A stretch of DNA of 56,296 bases from Bifidobacterium catulorum (GCF_003129925.1 NZ_QFFN01000014.1:1-56296); one strand, 5' to 3'. Counted from the first letter of the stretch, positions 41,339 to 51,666 are shown. Notes: generated by a model from the sequence alone, not told the origin. Translations and numbers: made by a program.

Positions 41339-44300
41339 ATGGCTGAACCGGCAAAGAACTTCGTGCACCTGCACAACCACACGCATTACTCCCTGCTCGA
41401 CGGCGCGTCGAAGATCCCGAACCTCGTCGAACGGGTCAAGGAGCTCGGCATGCCGGCCGTCGCCATCACCGACCATGGCAACATGCATGGCGCCTACGAG
41501 ATGTGGAGCACCGCGGTGCAGGCCGGCATCAAACCGATCATCGGCATCGAGGCCTACGTGACGCCGGAGACCGCCCGGCAGGACAAGTCCCGCGTGCACT
41601 GGGGCACCGAGGAGCAGCGCAAGGCCGGCGACGACGTCTCCGGCGGCGGCCTCATCACCCACCTGACGATGTGGGCCGAGAACGACGAAGGCCTCGTCAA
41701 CCTCACCAAGGCCAGCTCCGTGGCCAACCTCGAAGGCCGCGTGATGCGCTACCCGCGAATGGACAAGGAGGTGCTCTCCACCTATTCCAAAGGCGTCATC
41801 GCCTCCTCGGGATGCCCCTCGGGCATCATCCAGACGCGTCTTCGCCTCGGCCAGTTCGACGATGCGCTGCGCGTGGCGGGGGAGATGCAGGACATCTTCG
41901 GCAGGGACGGTTTCTACATCGAACTCATGGACCACGGTCTTCGCATCGAACGCGAGGTGACCAAGGGCCTGCTCGCCATCGCCGACAAACTCGGCGCCCC
42001 GCTCCTCGCGACCAACGACTCCCACTACGTCAAGGCCGAGGACGCCGGCGCCCAGGACGCCATGCTGTGCATCAACTCCGGATCGCGGCTCGACGACCCC
42101 GACCGCTTCAAGTTCGACGGCACCGGCTACTACATCAAATCCGCCGAGGAGATGCGCGACCTGTTCAAGGAGTTCCCCGAGGCCTGCGACAACACCCTGG
42201 AGATCGCCGAACGATGCAACGTCATGTTCGACGACCACGAGGACGGCGCGTTCATGCCCCGCTTCGACTGCCCCGAAGGATGGGACGAGACCTCGCTGTT
42301 CCTCAAGAAGGTGGAGGAGGGACTGGAGAAGCGCTACGAGGGCGACGTGCCCGAACACGTGTCCAGACAGGCCGACTACGAGTGCGGCGTCATCTGCCAG
42401 ATGCAGTTCCCCGGATACTTCCTCGTCGTCGCCGACTACATCAACTGGGCCAAGGAGCACGGCGTGATGGTCGGCCCCGGACGAGGCTCGGCCGCAGGCG
42501 CCATGGTCGCCTACGCCATGGGCATCACCGAACTCGACCCCCTCGAACACGGCCTGATCTTCGAAAGGTTCCTCAACCCCGAACGCGTGTCGCTGCCCGA
42601 TATCGACGTGGACTTCGACCCCGAGGGACGAATGAAGGTGCTTGAATACGTGGCCGACAAATACGGTCACGACAAGGTCGCCCAATGCGTGATCTACGGC
42701 ACCATCAAAACCAAGCAGGCCCTCAAGGACTCCGCGCGCATCATGGGATACGAGTTCTCCATGGGCGAGCGCGTCACCAAGGCGCTGCCCCCCGCGGAGA
42801 CCGGCGGCAAGGACATCAAGCTGCACGACATCTTCGACCCGAAGGCCAAACGCTACGCCGAGGCGCGCGAATACCGGGAGCTGTACGACAGCGACCCCGA
42901 CGTCAAACGCATCACCGAGGAGGCCATGGGCATCGAGGGGCTGATTCGCCAGACCGGCGTGCACGCATGCGCCACGATCATGGGCAGCGAGCCGATCACC
43001 GACACGTCGCCGCTGCTGGAACGCACCGACGGCACCGTGACCACCACGTTCGAATACCATACATGCGAGACGCTGGGACTCGTGAAGATGGACTTCCTCG
43101 GCCTGTCCAACCTCACGGTCATCCGAGACACGCTCAAGAACATCGAACACAACGGCAAGGGCGTCATCGACTACACGAAGATCCCCCTGGACGACAAGCC
43201 CACGTACGACCTGCTGTCGCGCGGCGACACGCTCGGCGTCTTCCAGCTCGATTCCGACGGCATGCGCTCGCTGCTGAAGACCCTCAAGCCCGACAACTTC
43301 AACGACATCTCCGCACTCATCGCCCTGTACCGTCCGGGCCCCATGAGCATGGACTCGCACACCAACTACGCCAAACGCAAGAACGGCCTGCAGAAGATCG
43401 TGCCCATCCATCCCGAACTGGAGAAGCCGCTCAAACAGGTGCTCGACGAGACCTACGGCCTCATCATCTACCAGGAGCAGGTGCAGTCCGCCGCGCGAAT
43501 CCTCGCCGGATACTCCCTGGGCAAGGCAGACGTGCTGCGAAGGGCCATGGGCAAGAAGAAGCCCGAGGTGCTGGCCAAGGAGAAGATCCCGTTCTTCGCC
43601 GGCATGAAGGAGCACGGCTACTCCGAGGAGTCCGCGGAGGCAGTGTGGGAGATCCTCGTGCCGTTCTCCGGCTACGCGTTCAACAAGGCCCACTCCGCCG
43701 CATACGGGCTCATCTCCTATTGGACCGCCTACCTCAAGACCCATTACCCCACCGAGTTCATGGCCGCCCTGCTGCAGGGGGCCGCCACCAACAAGGACAA
43801 GACCGCCCTGTACCTCGGCGAGGCTCGGCGCATGGGCATCCAGGTGCTCTCCCCGGACGTCAACGAATCCGTGTACGAATACTCCGCCGTCGGCGACGTC
43901 GTGCGATTCGGCCTCGGCGCCATCCGCAACGTGGGGGAGAAGGCCGTGAACGACATCATCGCCGAACGGAACGGCGCGCACGGCAAGTTCGTCAACTTCA
44001 TGGACTACATCAAACGCGTGCCCCTCACCGCGCTCAACCGCAGGCTCGTCGAATCGCTCATCAAGGCCGGCGCCTTCGACTCCATCGACCCGAACCGCCG
44101 CGCCCTCTACGAGATCCACGAGGACGCCATCGACCAGATCGTGCCGATCAAACGCAAGGAGGCGGAAGGCCAGTTCGACCTGTTCGCCGGACTCGGCGAC
44201 GACGAGGGCGGCGGCGACGCCGGCGACCCGCTCGGCGACGCCGACGTGCAGGTGCCCGACATCGAGGAATGGCCCAAGAAGGAGAAGCTCAACTTCGAAC

Positions 44301-44917
44301 GCGAGATGCTCGGCCTGTACGTCTCCGACCACCCGCTCTCCGGCATGAGCTCCGTGCTCGCCGGACTGCGTGACATGTCCATCGCCCAGCTCATCAACCG
44401 GGCGCCCACCATGCCCGACCGCGAACAGGTGGCGCTCGCCGGCCTCATCACCAACGTGGACCGCCGCGTCTCGAAGAAGGGCAATCCCTGGGCGATCGTG
44501 ACCATCGAGGATCTGGAAAGCTCCATACAATGCATGTTCTTCGGCAAGGCATACGAGTCCGCCTCGCCGAACCTGGCATTGGACAAGATCGTGCGCATCC
44601 GCGGCGTCGCCGACGTGCGCGACGAGACCGTATCGTTCCGCGCCTCCGACATGGAGGAGGCGGTCCTGGAGGCCGAGGACGAACGCTCGCTGGTCATCAT
44701 GCTGCCCGAGGGCGCCGTCGACCAGCCGCATATGGAACGGCTGGCCGCGATCCTCCGGCAGCATCCCGGCTACAGCGAGGTCAGGCTGGCGGTGACGCAC
44801 GACAAGGGCGACGTCACGCTACTCACCTTCGGCGACAACTTCCGCGTCAAACGCGATACGTCGCTGTTCGGTGAGATCAAGACGGTCTTCGGACCAGCCT
44901 GCCTCGCCGCCGCATAG
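41339..44917 (+). CDS. dnaE: DNA polymerase III alpha subunit
   Basis: 1192 aa replicative polymerase. N-terminal PHP domain: VHLHNHTHYSLLDGASK, ITDHGNMHG. Polymerase core: GPGRGSAAGAMVAYAMGIT and the catalytic PDIDVDFDPEGR (Asp pair), then HACATIMGSEP, FQLDSDGMRSLLKTL, YRPGPM, YQEQVQ and AFNKAHSAAYG. Helix-hairpin-helix and C-terminal OB domain (VALAGLITNVDRRVSKKGNPW). ATG 41339 lies 7 nt after TATGGT (41326-41331) with no ribosome site, pointing to leaderless translation; longer in-frame starts lack support. Length and motifs are normal for DnaE1-type. Confidence 0.97.
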   Translation: MAEPAKNFVHLHNHTHYSLLDGASKIPNLVERVKELGMPAVAITDHGNMHGAYEMWSTAVQAGIKPIIGIEAYVTPETARQDKSRVHWGTEEQRKAGDDVSGGGLITHLTMWAENDEGLVNLTKASSVANLEGRVMRYPRMDKEVLSTYSKGVIASSGCPSGIIQTRLRLGQFDDALRVAGEMQDIFGRDGFYIELMDHGLRIEREVTKGLLAIADKLGAPLLATNDSHYVKAEDAGAQDAMLCINSGSRLDDPDRFKFDGTGYYIKSAEEMRDLFKEFPEACDNTLEIAERCNVMFDDHEDGAFMPRFDCPEGWDETSLFLKKVEEGLEKRYEGDVPEHVSRQADYECGVICQMQFPGYFLVVADYINWAKEHGVMVGPGRGSAAGAMVAYAMGITELDPLEHGLIFERFLNPERVSLPDIDVDFDPEGRMKVLEYVADKYGHDKVAQCVIYGTIKTKQALKDSARIMGYEFSMGERVTKALPPAETGGKDIKLHDIFDPKAKRYAEAREYRELYDSDPDVKRITEEAMGIEGLIRQTGVHACATIMGSEPITDTSPLLERTDGTVTTTFEYHTCETLGLVKMDFLGLSNLTVIRDTLKNIEHNGKGVIDYTKIPLDDKPTYDLLSRGDTLGVFQLDSDGMRSLLKTLKPDNFNDISALIALYRPGPMSMDSHTNYAKRKNGLQKIVPIHPELEKPLKQVLDETYGLIIYQEQVQSAARILAGYSLGKADVLRRAMGKKKPEVLAKEKIPFFAGMKEHGYSEESAEAVWEILVPFSGYAFNKAHSAAYGLISYWTAYLKTHYPTEFMAALLQGAATNKDKTALYLGEARRMGIQVLSPDVNESVYEYSAVGDVVRFGLGAIRNVGEKAVNDIIAERNGAHGKFVNFMDYIKRVPLTALNRRLVESLIKAGAFDSIDPNRRALYEIHEDAIDQIVPIKRKEAEGQFDLFAGLGDDEGGGDAGDPLGDADVQVPDIEEWPKKEKLNFEREMLGLYVSDHPLSGMSSVLAGLRDMSIAQLINRAPTMPDREQVALAGLITNVDRRVSKKGNPWAIVTIEDLESSIQCMFFGKAYESASPNLALDKIVRIRGVADVRDETVSFRASDMEEAVLEAEDERSLVIMLPEGAVDQPHMERLAAILRQHPGYSEVRLAVTHDKGDVTLLTFGDNFRVKRDTSLFGEIKTVFGPACLAAA

Positions 44918-45019
44918 GCCGATAGGTCGATGGGCCGCTCCCGCCGCCGGCGGTTGTCCCCAGTGGGGACCATCATGAATCGGGTTGCCCACGGAGAATC
45001 ATGGAGGAGGGCGGTGCGC

Positions 45020-45844
45020 GTGCGTTCGGCGTCGGAACCGGGAGTCAGGTCCAGGGCGTTCAGGGCCGCGTTCCCGCTCACCCTGCCCATCGCGGCGGGC
45101 TTCCTGTTCCTCGGCTGCTCATACGGTCTGCTCATGCATGCCAAGGGGTTCGCGTTCCTCTACCCGGTGTGCATGGCGTATTTCATCTTTGCCGGTTCGA
45201 TGGAGTTCGTCACCGTGAACCTGCTGCTCGGCGCGTTCAATCCGGTCGCCGCGTTCATGCTGGCGCTGATGGTCAACGCCCGTCACCTGTTCTACGGCCT
45301 GTCCATGCTCGGCAGATACAGGGACATGGGGTGGAAGAAGCCGTACCTGATCTTCGCGATGTGCGACGAGAGCTTCGCCATCAATTCGAGCGCCCGGATC
45401 CCCGACGACGTGGACCGGGGATGGTTCATGCTTTTCGTGAATCTGCTCAACCGCTGGTATTGGATCTTCGGCACGGCGCTCGGATGGCTCGTCGGAGGGC
45501 TGCTTCCGGTAAGCACCAAAGGCATCGAATTCGTGCTCACCGCGTTGTTCCTCGTCATCTTCCTCGACCAGTGGATGGGGGTGCCCGGGGGTCTGCGTTC
45601 CCATCTGCCCGCGGTGATCGGCGTGCTCGCCTCGGCCTCGTGTCTCGCGGCGTTCGGAGCGGACGGCTTCATGATCCCGTCCATGGTCGCCATGCTCGTG
45701 CTGTTCGTGGTGCTGCGCCCATGGATGGACGACCTCAAGTCGGACGGCGGGACGGACGGCGACGTGAGGGGCGTGGCCATGAAGGACGGGGTCGCATCGG
45801 ATGCGGACCGCCACGACAGGCATGATATGGAGGTGACGGCATGA
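45020..45844 (+). CDS. azlC: AzlC family branched-chain amino acid exporter subunit
   Basis: 274 aa with several membrane helices. Family features: [24 protein letters not shown] at the N-terminus, [37 protein letters not shown], and DESFAI. Start GTG 45020 is preferred: the strong site GGAGGAGGG (45003-45011) lies 8-9 nt upstream; GTG 45014 and ATG 44975 are less well supported. Overlaps azlD by ATGA. Together they export branched-chain amino acids or analogues. Confidence 0.9.
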   Translation: MRSASEPGVRSRAFRAAFPLTLPIAAGFLFLGCSYGLLMHAKGFAFLYPVCMAYFIFAGSMEFVTVNLLLGAFNPVAAFMLALMVNARHLFYGLSMLGRYRDMGWKKPYLIFAMCDESFAINSSARIPDDVDRGWFMLFVNLLNRWYWIFGTALGWLVGGLLPVSTKGIEFVLTALFLVIFLDQWMGVPGGLRSHLPAVIGVLASASCLAAFGADGFMIPSMVAMLVLFVVLRPWMDDLKSDGGTDGDVRGVAMKDGVASDADRHDRHDMEVTA

Positions 45845-46176
45845 CCATGACCGTATGGCAGAGCGTGGTCATCATCGCCGTGGTGGCGCTGGGCACGATG
45901 ATCACCCGGTTCCTGCCGTTCATCGTGTTCCCGGAGACGAAGCGGCCGCCCCGGTTCATCGACTATCTGGGCCGTGTGCTGCCGTTCGCCATGACCGGTC
46001 TGCTGGTCGTGTATTCGTTGAAGGACACGTCGCCGATGACGGGGAGCCACGGAATCCCCGAGCTCATCGCCATGGCTGCGATCGTCGCACTGCATGCGTG
46101 GAAGAGGAACATGCTGCTGTCCATCGCGGGAGGGACCATCCTCTACATGGCGCTCGTCCAGACGGTGTTCGCGTAG
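45841..46176 (+). CDS. azlD: AzlD family transporter subunit
   Basis: 111 aa small partner of AzlC with about four membrane helices: [23 protein letters not shown] (TRxLPF signature), [34 protein letters not shown] and a final helix. The start overlaps the azlC stop, indicating coupled synthesis. Confidence 0.92.
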   Translation: MTMTVWQSVVIIAVVALGTMITRFLPFIVFPETKRPPRFIDYLGRVLPFAMTGLLVVYSLKDTSPMTGSHGIPELIAMAAIVALHAWKRNMLLSIAGGTILYMALVQTVFA

Positions 46177-46373
46177 CGGCCCATCGACGCCGCGCCGGTC
46201 GGGGACGCTGCGACGGTCCGGGGGCATGTGTCGGGTATCGTTCGCCGTCCGCCGAAAAATCACGACGACGTTCCGCAAAACGTCGCAGTCGGACGATGTC
46301 CGCCCCAAGGACGACTACACTACTCAATGGATTTTCCATTCCATGAATCGTCGTTAGGAAAAGGGGCGAGGTT

Positions 46374-47678
46374 ATGAGCAGCGGAAAGAACATGAAGGTC
46401 GGCGAGATGATCGGCATCTTCCTCGGGGAGGATGCGCCGGTGAGGATCGACGCGTTCGACGGGTCGTCGTTCGGCCCGGCGGACGCCGACCTGAGAATCA
46501 CGATCACCAGTCCGAAGATGATGTACCAGCTGGTGCGCAACCCGAACGAGATCGGCGTGGCCCGGTCGTACATCCTCGGATACTTCGACATCGAGGGCAT
46601 CGACTACGCGGACCCGTATCCGCAGCTGCGTCGTCTTGTGGCGCTGTCCCCGTACGTGCGCAAGCCCTCGCCGGCGGAACTCGCCCGACTCGCCGCCGCG
46701 GTGCTCAGCCACGGCATCCACAAGGTGGAGGTCCCCGAGTCCGAGGGGCCGTCGAAGTTCGACCGCATCCGCCATGGCCTGATCCCACACACCGAGAAGG
46801 CTGATTCCGAGACCGTGAGCTTCCACTACGACCTGTCCAACGAATTCTATTCGCGGTTCCTCGGGCCGTCCATGACCTATACGTGCGCCGTGTTCGACAC
46901 CCCGGAGACCGGGCTTGACGAGGCGCAGCAGCGCAAGCTCGACCTCGTGCTCGACAAGCTCGACCTCAAGCCCGGGCAGCGGCTGCTCGACATCGGCTGC
47001 GGCTGGGGCTCCATGGTCATCGCGGCCGCCCGCCGCGGGATCAAGGCGCTGGGAGTCTCCCTCTCCCGCGAGCAGATCGAATACGGCAGGGAGTGGATTC
47101 GCCGCGAAGGCCTTGAGGACCTCGCCGAACTGCGCGTGATGGACTACCGCGAAGTGCCCGAGCGCGACTTCGACGGCGTATGCTCCATCGGCATGATGGA
47201 GCATGTGGGCGCCAAGAACTACCAGCACTACTTCGACGAGATGTACAAGCTCGTCAAGCCCATGGGCCGTCTGCTCAACCACCAGATCACCATCAGCCAC
47301 AACAAGCCCGACGGCCGCCCCGGCACCGACGAGTTCCTTGACAGGTACATCTTCCCCGACGGGGACCTCGCCTCGCCGGGCTTCATCGAATCCCGCATCC
47401 ACGACGCCGGGTTCAACGTGGTGCATCAGGAGAACCTTCGCCAGCACTACGCCCTCACCCTGCACAACTGGAACCGCAACCTCAAGGCCAACTGGGACGC
47501 GGAGGTGGCCGAGGTGGGCTTCGAACGCGCCAAGGTGTACGGCCTGTATCTGGCCGCATGCGCGCTGAACTTCGAGCTCGACGGCATCCAGGTGCACCAG
47601 TTCCTCGCCGTCAAGCCCGACCGCGAGGGCCATCCCATGGGCGACTGGTATCCGCTGCGTCCATGGTGGAGGGGCTGA
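46374..47678 (+). CDS. cfa: Cyclopropane-fatty-acyl-phospholipid synthase
   Basis: 434 aa SAM-dependent enzyme adding a methylene bridge to unsaturated lipid chains at the membrane. Motifs: FHYDLSNEFYSRFLG, MTYTCAVF, the SAM-binding LDIGCGWGSMVIAAARRG, GVSLSREQIEYG, MDYREV, SIGMMEHVG and KNYQHYF. GAGG precedes ATG 46374. The 197-bp upstream region holds a palindrome AATGGA-TTT-TCCATT (46326-46340). Ends at a hairpin. Confidence 0.95.
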   Translation: MSSGKNMKVGEMIGIFLGEDAPVRIDAFDGSSFGPADADLRITITSPKMMYQLVRNPNEIGVARSYILGYFDIEGIDYADPYPQLRRLVALSPYVRKPSPAELARLAAAVLSHGIHKVEVPESEGPSKFDRIRHGLIPHTEKADSETVSFHYDLSNEFYSRFLGPSMTYTCAVFDTPETGLDEAQQRKLDLVLDKLDLKPGQRLLDIGCGWGSMVIAAARRGIKALGVSLSREQIEYGREWIRREGLEDLAELRVMDYREVPERDFDGVCSIGMMEHVGAKNYQHYFDEMYKLVKPMGRLLNHQITISHNKPDGRPGTDEFLDRYIFPDGDLASPGFIESRIHDAGFNVVHQENLRQHYALTLHNWNRNLKANWDAEVAEVGFERAKVYGLYLAACALNFELDGIQVHQFLAVKPDREGHPMGDWYPLRPWWRG

Positions 47679-47696
47679 TTCTCGCCGAACTCGACA

Positions 47697-47730
47697 CCGT
47701 CCGTGCCTTTCATGGGCCGGACGGCGTTTT
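47697..47730 (+). terminator. Terminator of cfa
   Basis: CCGTCCGTGCC / GGCCGGACGG (one bulged T) followed by CGTTTTCG, 19 bp after the cfa stop. Confidence 0.6.
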
Positions 47731-47801
47731 CGTCTCCGAAGTATGAGACACGGTGCATAATACGGTCGTTTTCGTCATTGGCGGTTCTTACCATCGTTAG
47801 C

Positions 47802-49196
47802 ATGGCAGAGAACATTATGCGAATCATTGACCTTCGAGGCAGGAGCCTCAGCCGAGCCGAACTGCTGGCCGCGATGCCGCGCGCCGCAATGGGGACCTCC
47901 GAGGCCACCGACCTCGTGCGCCCCATCCTCGACGATGTGCGGGAACGCGGGGCCGCCGCCCTGCGCGACTTCGAGGAGAAGTTCGACCATGTGCGTCCCG
48001 AGAACCTGCGTGTGCCCAAGGAGGCCATCAGGGACGCCCTGAAGACGCTCGACCCCGAGGTCCGCGCCGCCATCGAGGAGTCCGTGCGCCGTGCCCGCGC
48101 CGTCGCCGCCAACCAGGTGCCGAAGGACTTCCACACCGACCTCGCCCCCGGGGCCCGCGTGGCCGAACGCTGGATCCCCATCCAGCGCGTGGGCCTCTAT
48201 GTGCCCGGCGGCAAGGCCGTGTACCCGAGCTCGGTGATCATGAACGCCGTACCGGCCCAGGCCGCGGGCGTCGAATCGCTCGCCATCGCCACCCCGCCGG
48301 CGCATGACGGCTCCGGTCTGCCGAACAGGACCATCCTCGCCACCTGCGCCATCCTCGGCGTGGACGAGGTGTACGCCGTCGGCGGCGCACAGGCCATCGC
48401 CATGTTCGCATACGGTGCCAAGGGCTCCGAACCGCAGGACGGCGAGGTGCTGTGCGATCCGGTCGACAAGATCACCGGACCGGGCAACATCTTCGTGGCC
48501 ACCGCCAAGTCCCTCGTCTCCGCGTTCGTGGGCATCGACGCCGTCGCCGGCCCCACCGAGATCGGCATCATCGCCGACAAGGACGCCGATCCGAGCCTTC
48601 TCGCCGCCGACCTCATCGGCCAGGCCGAGCACGACGAGCTCGCCGGCTCCGTGCTGTTCACCGATTCGCCGGAGCTCGCCGACAAGGTGCAGGAGAACCT
48701 CGACTACCGTGTGCCGCGCACCGAGCACGCCGAACGCGTCCACACGTCCCTGTCCGGCACCCAGTCCGCCATCGTGCTCACCGACGGACTCGACCAGTCC
48801 ATCGACGCCGCCAACGCCTACGCCGCCGAACACCTTGAGATCCAGACCAAGGACGCCGATGCGGTCGTCAAGCGCATCAAGAACGCCGGCGCCATCTTCC
48901 GTGGACCGTATTCGCCTGTGCCGCTCGGCGACTACATGTCCGGCTCCAACCACGTGCTGCCCACCGGCGGCACCGCCCGCTTCGCCGCCGGCCTCGGCGT
49001 GCACACGTTCATGAAGCCCGTCGAGGTCATCGAATACGACGAGGAGGGACTCAAGGCCCTGGCCGCGCGCATCAACGCCTTCGCCGTCTCCGAGGACCTG
49101 CCCGCCCACGGCGAATGCGTGCTGTCCCGCTTCGTGAAGGACCCGTACGACAAGGCCACCCTGCGCGAGCAGGAGAAGGAAGCCGGCCTGCGATGA
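47802..49196 (+). CDS. hisD: Histidinol dehydrogenase
   Basis: 464 aa NAD+ and Zn enzyme catalysing the last two steps of histidine synthesis. Motifs: VPGGKAVYPSSVIMNAVPAQ-type nucleotide segment, CDPVDKITGPGNIFVATAK, GPTEIGIIAD, EHDELAGSVLFT, EHLEIQT and the C-terminal GSNHVLPTGGTARF. ATG 47802 lies 7 nt after TACCAT (47789-47794), so it is probably leaderless; ATG 47817 is the alternative. First gene of the his operon; overlaps hisC by ATGA. No T-box or His leader peptide is evident upstream. Confidence 0.96.
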   Translation: MAENIMRIIDLRGRSLSRAELLAAMPRAAMGTSEATDLVRPILDDVRERGAAALRDFEEKFDHVRPENLRVPKEAIRDALKTLDPEVRAAIEESVRRARAVAANQVPKDFHTDLAPGARVAERWIPIQRVGLYVPGGKAVYPSSVIMNAVPAQAAGVESLAIATPPAHDGSGLPNRTILATCAILGVDEVYAVGGAQAIAMFAYGAKGSEPQDGEVLCDPVDKITGPGNIFVATAKSLVSAFVGIDAVAGPTEIGIIADKDADPSLLAADLIGQAEHDELAGSVLFTDSPELADKVQENLDYRVPRTEHAERVHTSLSGTQSAIVLTDGLDQSIDAANAYAAEHLEIQTKDADAVVKRIKNAGAIFRGPYSPVPLGDYMSGSNHVLPTGGTARFAAGLGVHTFMKPVEVIEYDEEGLKALAARINAFAVSEDLPAHGECVLSRFVKDPYDKATLREQEKEAGLR

Positions 49197-50365
49197 GCAC
49201 CACGACCAGCAACGCCATCCCCGCGAGCCTGCCGCTGCGCAACGACCTCAGGGGAGAGGAGCCGTACGGCGCCCCCCAGCTCGACGTGCCCGTCTGCCTG
49301 AACGTCAACGAGAACCCGTATCCGCCGGCGCCGGACGTGGTGGACACCATCGCCGAGCGCGTGCGCGAGATCGCCCCCACGCTCAACCGCTACCCTGACC
49401 GCGAGCACATCGCCCTGCGCAAGGCGTTCGGCGACTATCTCGCCAAGGAATCCGGCTTCCGCCCGGCCGTGGAACAGCTGTGGGCCGCCAATGGCTCCAA
49501 CGAGATCATGCTGCAGCTCTTCCAGGCGTTCGGCGGCCCCGGCCGCAAGGCGCTGAGCTTCGCTCCCACCTACTCCATGTACCCGGAGTATGCGCGCGAC
49601 ACGTTCACCGAATGGGTAACCGTGCCGCGCAACGACGACTTCACCATCGACACGGACGTCGCCGTCGAGGCGATCAGGACCATACGGCCCTCCATCGTGC
49701 TCGTCACCAGTCCCAACAACCCCACCGGCACCCCGCTGCCGACGGACCAGACCAAGGCCCTGCTCGCCGCATGCGAACAGGCCGGCGTCGACGGAGCGGC
49801 CGAGGGTGTGCATCCGATCCTCGTGGTGGACGAGGCCTATGTGGAGTTCCGCACGCCCGGCGTGCCCTCCGCCGTCAGCCTGATCGACGACCACCCGAAC
49901 CTGGCCGTCAGCCGCACCATGAGCAAGGCGTTCGCCTACGCCGGCGCCCGCGTCGGCTACATCGCCGCCGACAAGGGCATCATCGACTCCATGCGCATCG
50001 TGCGCATGCCGTACCATCTGAGCGCCGTCACCCAGGCCGCCGCCCTCGCCGCACTCGAACACACCGACGAACAGCTCGGCACCGTCGCGCATCTGCGCGA
50101 GACCCGCGAGGCGACCGCCGAATGGCTCTCCTCGCTCACGTACAAAGGCCGCAACATCACCGTGGCACACTCGGAATCGAACTTCGTGTACTTCGGCACG
50201 TTCGACGACCGCGACCTCATCTTCAACGAGCTGCTCAAACGCGGCGTGCTCATCCGCGACGTCGGCCCCGAGGGCTGGCTGCGCGTGTGCATGGGCACCG
50301 ACGAGGAGATGGCCGCGTTCCGCAGGGCGTTCCTCGAAGTGCTCGACTTGGCCCAGAAGGCCTGA
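49193..50365 (+). CDS. hisC: Histidinol-phosphate aminotransferase
   Basis: 390 aa PLP enzyme converting imidazole-acetol phosphate to histidinol phosphate. Motifs: LNVNENPYPP, NRYPD, WAANGSNEIMLQLFQAF, TSPNNPTG, VVDEAYVEF and the PLP lysine in SRTMSKAFAYAGARVGY. Start ATG 49193 overlaps hisD. Confidence 0.96.
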   Translation: MSTTTSNAIPASLPLRNDLRGEEPYGAPQLDVPVCLNVNENPYPPAPDVVDTIAERVREIAPTLNRYPDREHIALRKAFGDYLAKESGFRPAVEQLWAANGSNEIMLQLFQAFGGPGRKALSFAPTYSMYPEYARDTFTEWVTVPRNDDFTIDTDVAVEAIRTIRPSIVLVTSPNNPTGTPLPTDQTKALLAACEQAGVDGAAEGVHPILVVDEAYVEFRTPGVPSAVSLIDDHPNLAVSRTMSKAFAYAGARVGYIAADKGIIDSMRIVRMPYHLSAVTQAAALAALEHTDEQLGTVAHLRETREATAEWLSSLTYKGRNITVAHSESNFVYFGTFDDRDLIFNELLKRGVLIRDVGPEGWLRVCMGTDEEMAAFRRAFLEVLDLAQKA

Positions 50366-50380
50366 AAGGAGTTGCCCATC

Positions 50381-50983
50381 ATGGCAAGAACAGCCACGAT
50401 CAAGCGTGAGACCAGTGAATCCTGCATCGAACTGTCGCTGAACCTCGACGGCACGGGAAAGACGAACATCGACACCTCCGTGCCCTTCTACAACCATATG
50501 ATGACGGCGCTCGGCAAGCATTCGCTTATCGACCTCGACATCAAGGCGCATGGCGACACCGACATCGACGTGCACCACACCGTCGAGGACACGGCCATCG
50601 TCTTCGGCGAGGCGCTGAAGCAGGCCCTCGGCGACAAACGCGGCATCCGCCGCTTCGCCGACGCCACCGTGCCGCTCGACGAAGCCCTGGCCAAGGCCGT
50701 CATCGACATCTCCGGCAGGCCCTACGCCGTCTGCACGGGCGAGCCCGAAGGATTCCAGTACGCCATGATCGGCGGCCACTTCACCGGCTCCATGGTCCGT
50801 CACGTCATGGAATCCATCGCCCTGCACGCCGGCCTGTGCCTGCACCTGCAGCTCATCGCCGGACGGGACCCGCATCACATCGCCGAAGCCGAATTCAAGG
50901 CCGTGGCGCGTGCGCTGCGCTTCGCCGTCGAACCCGACCCGCGCATCCAGGGACTCATCCCCAGCACGAAGGGATCGCTATGA
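50381..50983 (+). CDS. hisB: Imidazoleglycerol-phosphate dehydratase
   Basis: 200 aa monofunctional IGPD with Mn-binding motifs VHHTVEDT and [12 protein letters not shown] and conserved [14 protein letters not shown]. No histidinol-phosphatase domain. ATG 50381 has AAAGGAG ~9 nt upstream; a TTG at 50372 is in frame but too close to that site. Overlaps the next gene by ATGA. Confidence 0.96.
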   Translation: MARTATIKRETSESCIELSLNLDGTGKTNIDTSVPFYNHMMTALGKHSLIDLDIKAHGDTDIDVHHTVEDTAIVFGEALKQALGDKRGIRRFADATVPLDEALAKAVIDISGRPYAVCTGEPEGFQYAMIGGHFTGSMVRHVMESIALHAGLCLHLQLIAGRDPHHIAEAEFKAVARALRFAVEPDPRIQGLIPSTKGSL

Positions 50984-51600
50984 GCGACCAGACCCCCAAC
51001 ACCCCGAACAACACCGACCGGGACCCCGACTCCTTCAGCGAGGACGAGATCAACGCCGCACTCGCCGGATTCGAGGACGAGCTCAACGGCGTGGACTCCT
51101 TCGACGCCGAACTCCAGGGACTGCTCGGCAACAAGGCCAAGGCCGCGGTGCTCATCACCCAGTTGAGCGCCGCCGACCTGCTCGCCGCGTTCTGCCAGCT
51201 TTCCGACATCTCCGCCCAATGCGTGGCGGCCAAGACCGGAGCGGTCGCCGTGCTGCGCAACGTGGACGGCGACGGCCCCGAAGCCGCCGCCCGCGACCTC
51301 ACCACCGTGATCTCGGGCCTGTCTGTCGTCCTGGCCGTGAACCGAGCGGACAAGCTTGAGGCCACCCTGTGGGTGAACGGCAAGCCCGGCACGCAGTTCG
51401 CGCCGCCCGTGCTGTTCATGTCCACCCCGGAATTCGTGGAGGACCTGCTCATCGGCGCCATCGACATCGACGGCCTCCAGCGGCAGGACCTCACCATCGT
51501 GGACTCCGGGACCATGGAACGCGCCGAGGCGCTGAACGTGATAGCCCAGCACACGAAATTCGGACGCGGCGGCTCCACCAAGGGGTCGAGCGTCGACTGA
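50980..51600 (+). CDS. Unknown protein encoded within the his operon
   Basis: 206 aa soluble acidic protein not recognised. The N-terminal ~45 residues are Asp/Asn/Pro/Glu rich and probably disordered. The rest looks alpha/beta: [70 protein letters not shown] and a C-terminal [15 protein letters not shown]. No catalytic motif or membrane segment is seen. The ATG overlaps the hisB stop (ATGA), and hisH follows after 66 bp, so it is translated with the pathway. A his-related or chaperone-like role is conjecture. Confidence 0.75.
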   Translation: MSDQTPNTPNNTDRDPDSFSEDEINAALAGFEDELNGVDSFDAELQGLLGNKAKAAVLITQLSAADLLAAFCQLSDISAQCVAAKTGAVAVLRNVDGDGPEAAARDLTTVISGLSVVLAVNRADKLEATLWVNGKPGTQFAPPVLFMSTPEFVEDLLIGAIDIDGLQRQDLTIVDSGTMERAEALNVIAQHTKFGRGGSTKGSSVD

Positions 51601-51666
51601 ACACGACCGCGACCGCGAATCCCGGCGGACACAGGCCGACGAACGGTCCGAACAGAAAGGCAAGCC

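Noticed and set aside
41195-44800. 1201-residue minus-strand ORF opposite dnaE
   Set aside because: Pure antisense shadow of dnaE, rich in Val/His/Gly, with no motif.
47679-47801. T-box or histidine leader peptide upstream of hisD
   Set aside because: No run of His codons and no T-box core motif is visible; the hairpin fits a simple cfa terminator and hisD looks leaderless.
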